DNA from: Devosia sp.
GTDB lineage: Bacteria > Pseudomonadota > Alphaproteobacteria > Rhizobiales > Devosiaceae
NCBI GenBank assembly: GCA_016793415.1
Contig: JAEUMC010000283.1
Coordinates: 1-5,629 of the forward strand
Direction: 5' to 3'
DNA: 5,629 nucleotides
Translations under genes and position numbers: made by a program
In this document: positions 4,723 to 5,629 of the stretch, one piece after another
How positions within the stretch are numbered: the first letter of the stretch is position 1
Layout of the letters: every line of letters starts with the position of its first letter
Notes under the pieces: model-generated
Seen by the model: only the letters and a program-made list of their open reading frames with translations
Told to the model about the DNA's origin: nothing
Database searches by the model: none

Positions 4723-5629
4723 TCATTCATCGTCGAAGACGCCGAGCGCCGAGAGTCCGCGGATGGCGGTGCCGTCCTCGGTGCGGATCACTTCACGCGG
4801 GGTGATGCCGCTCTCCTCGGCGATGGCGTCGGCCAGCGGCTGCGAATGGGTGACCACCCAGATCTGGGCGCGCTCGGCGGCCTTGACGATGGTGCGGGCG
4901 AGAGCCGGCAGGAGGCTGGGGTGGAGGCTCGCCTCCGGTTCGTTGAGTGCGATGAAGGGCGGCAAGCGATAAGAGAGCAGGGCGCCCATCAGGGCGAGGA
5001 ACTGCAGCGTGCCGTCGGAGAGTTCGTGCGCCCAGAAGGTGCGTTTGGGCGTTTCGGGAAAGATCATGCCGAAGCGCGCAAATTCGTCGGGCGGCGGCAC
5101 GACCAGCTCGGCGCCGGGAAAGGCAGCGGCGATCGTGGCGTCGAGGTCGATGCTTTCGCCTCGGACATGGCGCAGCGTCGCCAGGACCGAGGCGAGGTTG
5201 TTGCCGCTCGAGGCCAGCATTGGCGAGGTGATGGCACGGGCAGGTCGCCGCAGCGCCGAATCCTGATCGGTGCGGAAACCGTGAAAGAAGCGCCAGTTGC
5301 TCAGCTCCTGGCGCACTACGGCGATCTCTGGGTAACCGCCGCGGACGGTGGAGAGCGCCGTTTCACTGGCCAGGGCCCGCTCATCGATCAGTTCGCGCTG
5401 GCCGCCGGCGGCGCGTGCGAACACCGCATTGTTCTTGCGCTCGAGCAGGCCCACCGGGCGTTTGCCCTGCCGGAGCTCGACAGTTTCCTCCTTGATCTGG
5501 GCCTCAGTTGAAAAGGCGGCGGAATCGGGGGTGGGGAAACCCAGCTCGATCCGGTAGCTGGGCAAGAACTCCTCCAGCTCCAATCGCGCTTCCAGCGTCA
5601 GGCGGTTACGGCCCTCGTGGGCGCGGTAG
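4723..5629 (-). CDS. AAA family ATPase, COG4637-like (N-terminus outside window)
   Basis: The frame is open to the window edge, so the gene begins beyond 5629; the TTG at 5583-5581 is internal, since codons before it (YRAHEGRNRLTLEAR) continue the protein. 301 residues are visible. The ABC-type ATPase C-terminal motifs are present: the signature-like ELSDGTLQFLALMGALLS (about 202-219), Walker B and D-loop region FIALNEPEASLHP (about 225-237), and the switch-like VVTHSQPLADAI (about 258-269). Walker A should lie in the missing N-terminal part. The Walker B aspartate position is Asn (LNEPE), followed by the catalytic-type Glu, a form I associate with COG4637 predicted ATPases (SMC/RecF-like). 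Such proteins occur alone or near defence and repair genes, but nothing here supports either role. The true function is unknown. Confidence 0.82.
   Translation of the reverse strand, partial: YRAHEGRNRLTLEARLELEEFLPSYRIELGFPTPDSAAFSTEAQIKEETVELRQGKRPVGLLERKNNAVFARAAGGQRELIDERALASETALSTVRGGYPEIAVVRQELSNWRFFHGFRTDQDSALRRPARAITSPMLASSGNNLASVLATLRHVRGESIDLDATIAAAFPGAELVVPPPDEFARFGMIFPETPKRTFWAHELSDGTLQFLALMGALLSYRLPPFIALNEPEASLHPSLLPALARTIVKAAERAQIWVVTHSQPLADAIAEESGITPREVIRTEDGTAIRGLSALGVFDDE

Noticed and set aside
4846..5511. 221-codon open frame on the + strand across the ATPase gene
   Set aside because: Antisense to the COG4637-like ATPase; Gly/Arg/Glu-rich shadow composition.
1..5629. Mobile element, CRISPR, tRNA/rRNA or defence island
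   Set aside because: No transposase, integrase, regular spaced repeats, tRNA-like cloverleaf or rRNA sequence was seen. The COG4637-like ATPase alone is not enough to claim a defence system, as its visible neighbours are housekeeping or signalling genes.

Overview
This is a GC-rich window with six protein-coding genes whose products have recognisable families, plus one candidate leader peptide. The set points to an alphaproteobacterium, probably Hyphomicrobiales and possibly Devosia-like. The reasons are the CoA-pyrophosphatase/CCA-tRNA nucleotidyltransferase pair in overlapping order, a DUF1059 protein, and weak or non-ATG starts in high-GC DNA. This is inference from protein style and gene order, not from a search.

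Left part (1-323): the 3' end of a DUF4336 (metallo-beta-lactamase-like) gene. A 328-bp non-genic stretch follows (324-651). It holds an AT-rich promoter-like patch near 460-487, an 11-codon mini-ORF with a perfect AGGAGG ribosome site, and two back-to-back hairpins, the first of which contains the mini-ORF stop codon in its loop. Together they look like a leader/attenuator module ahead of the next gene.

Centre (652-3101): three genes on the + strand that probably form one operon: a YhbS-type GNAT acetyltransferase, a NudL-type Nudix CoA pyrophosphatase, and a class II CCA tRNA nucleotidyltransferase that overlaps the Nudix stop by 4 bp (TTGA). The first two both handle CoA compounds; the third matures or repairs tRNA 3' ends.

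Right part (3102-5629): a 97-nt imperfect palindrome fills the gap between the CCA gene and a convergent 62-residue DUF1059 gene on the - strand. Divergent from DUF1059, across a 165-bp gap, lies an HD-GYP cyclic-di-GMP phosphodiesterase with all its signature residues and a degenerate receiver-like N-terminus. It ends exactly back to back, inside TGATCA, with the stop of a - strand COG4637-type ATPase whose N-terminus lies beyond the window.

I see no mobile element, CRISPR array, tRNA or rRNA, and no convincing new multi-gene system. The two items that most deserve a second look are the putative leader peptide with tandem hairpins at 550-615 and the long palindrome at 3107-3203.
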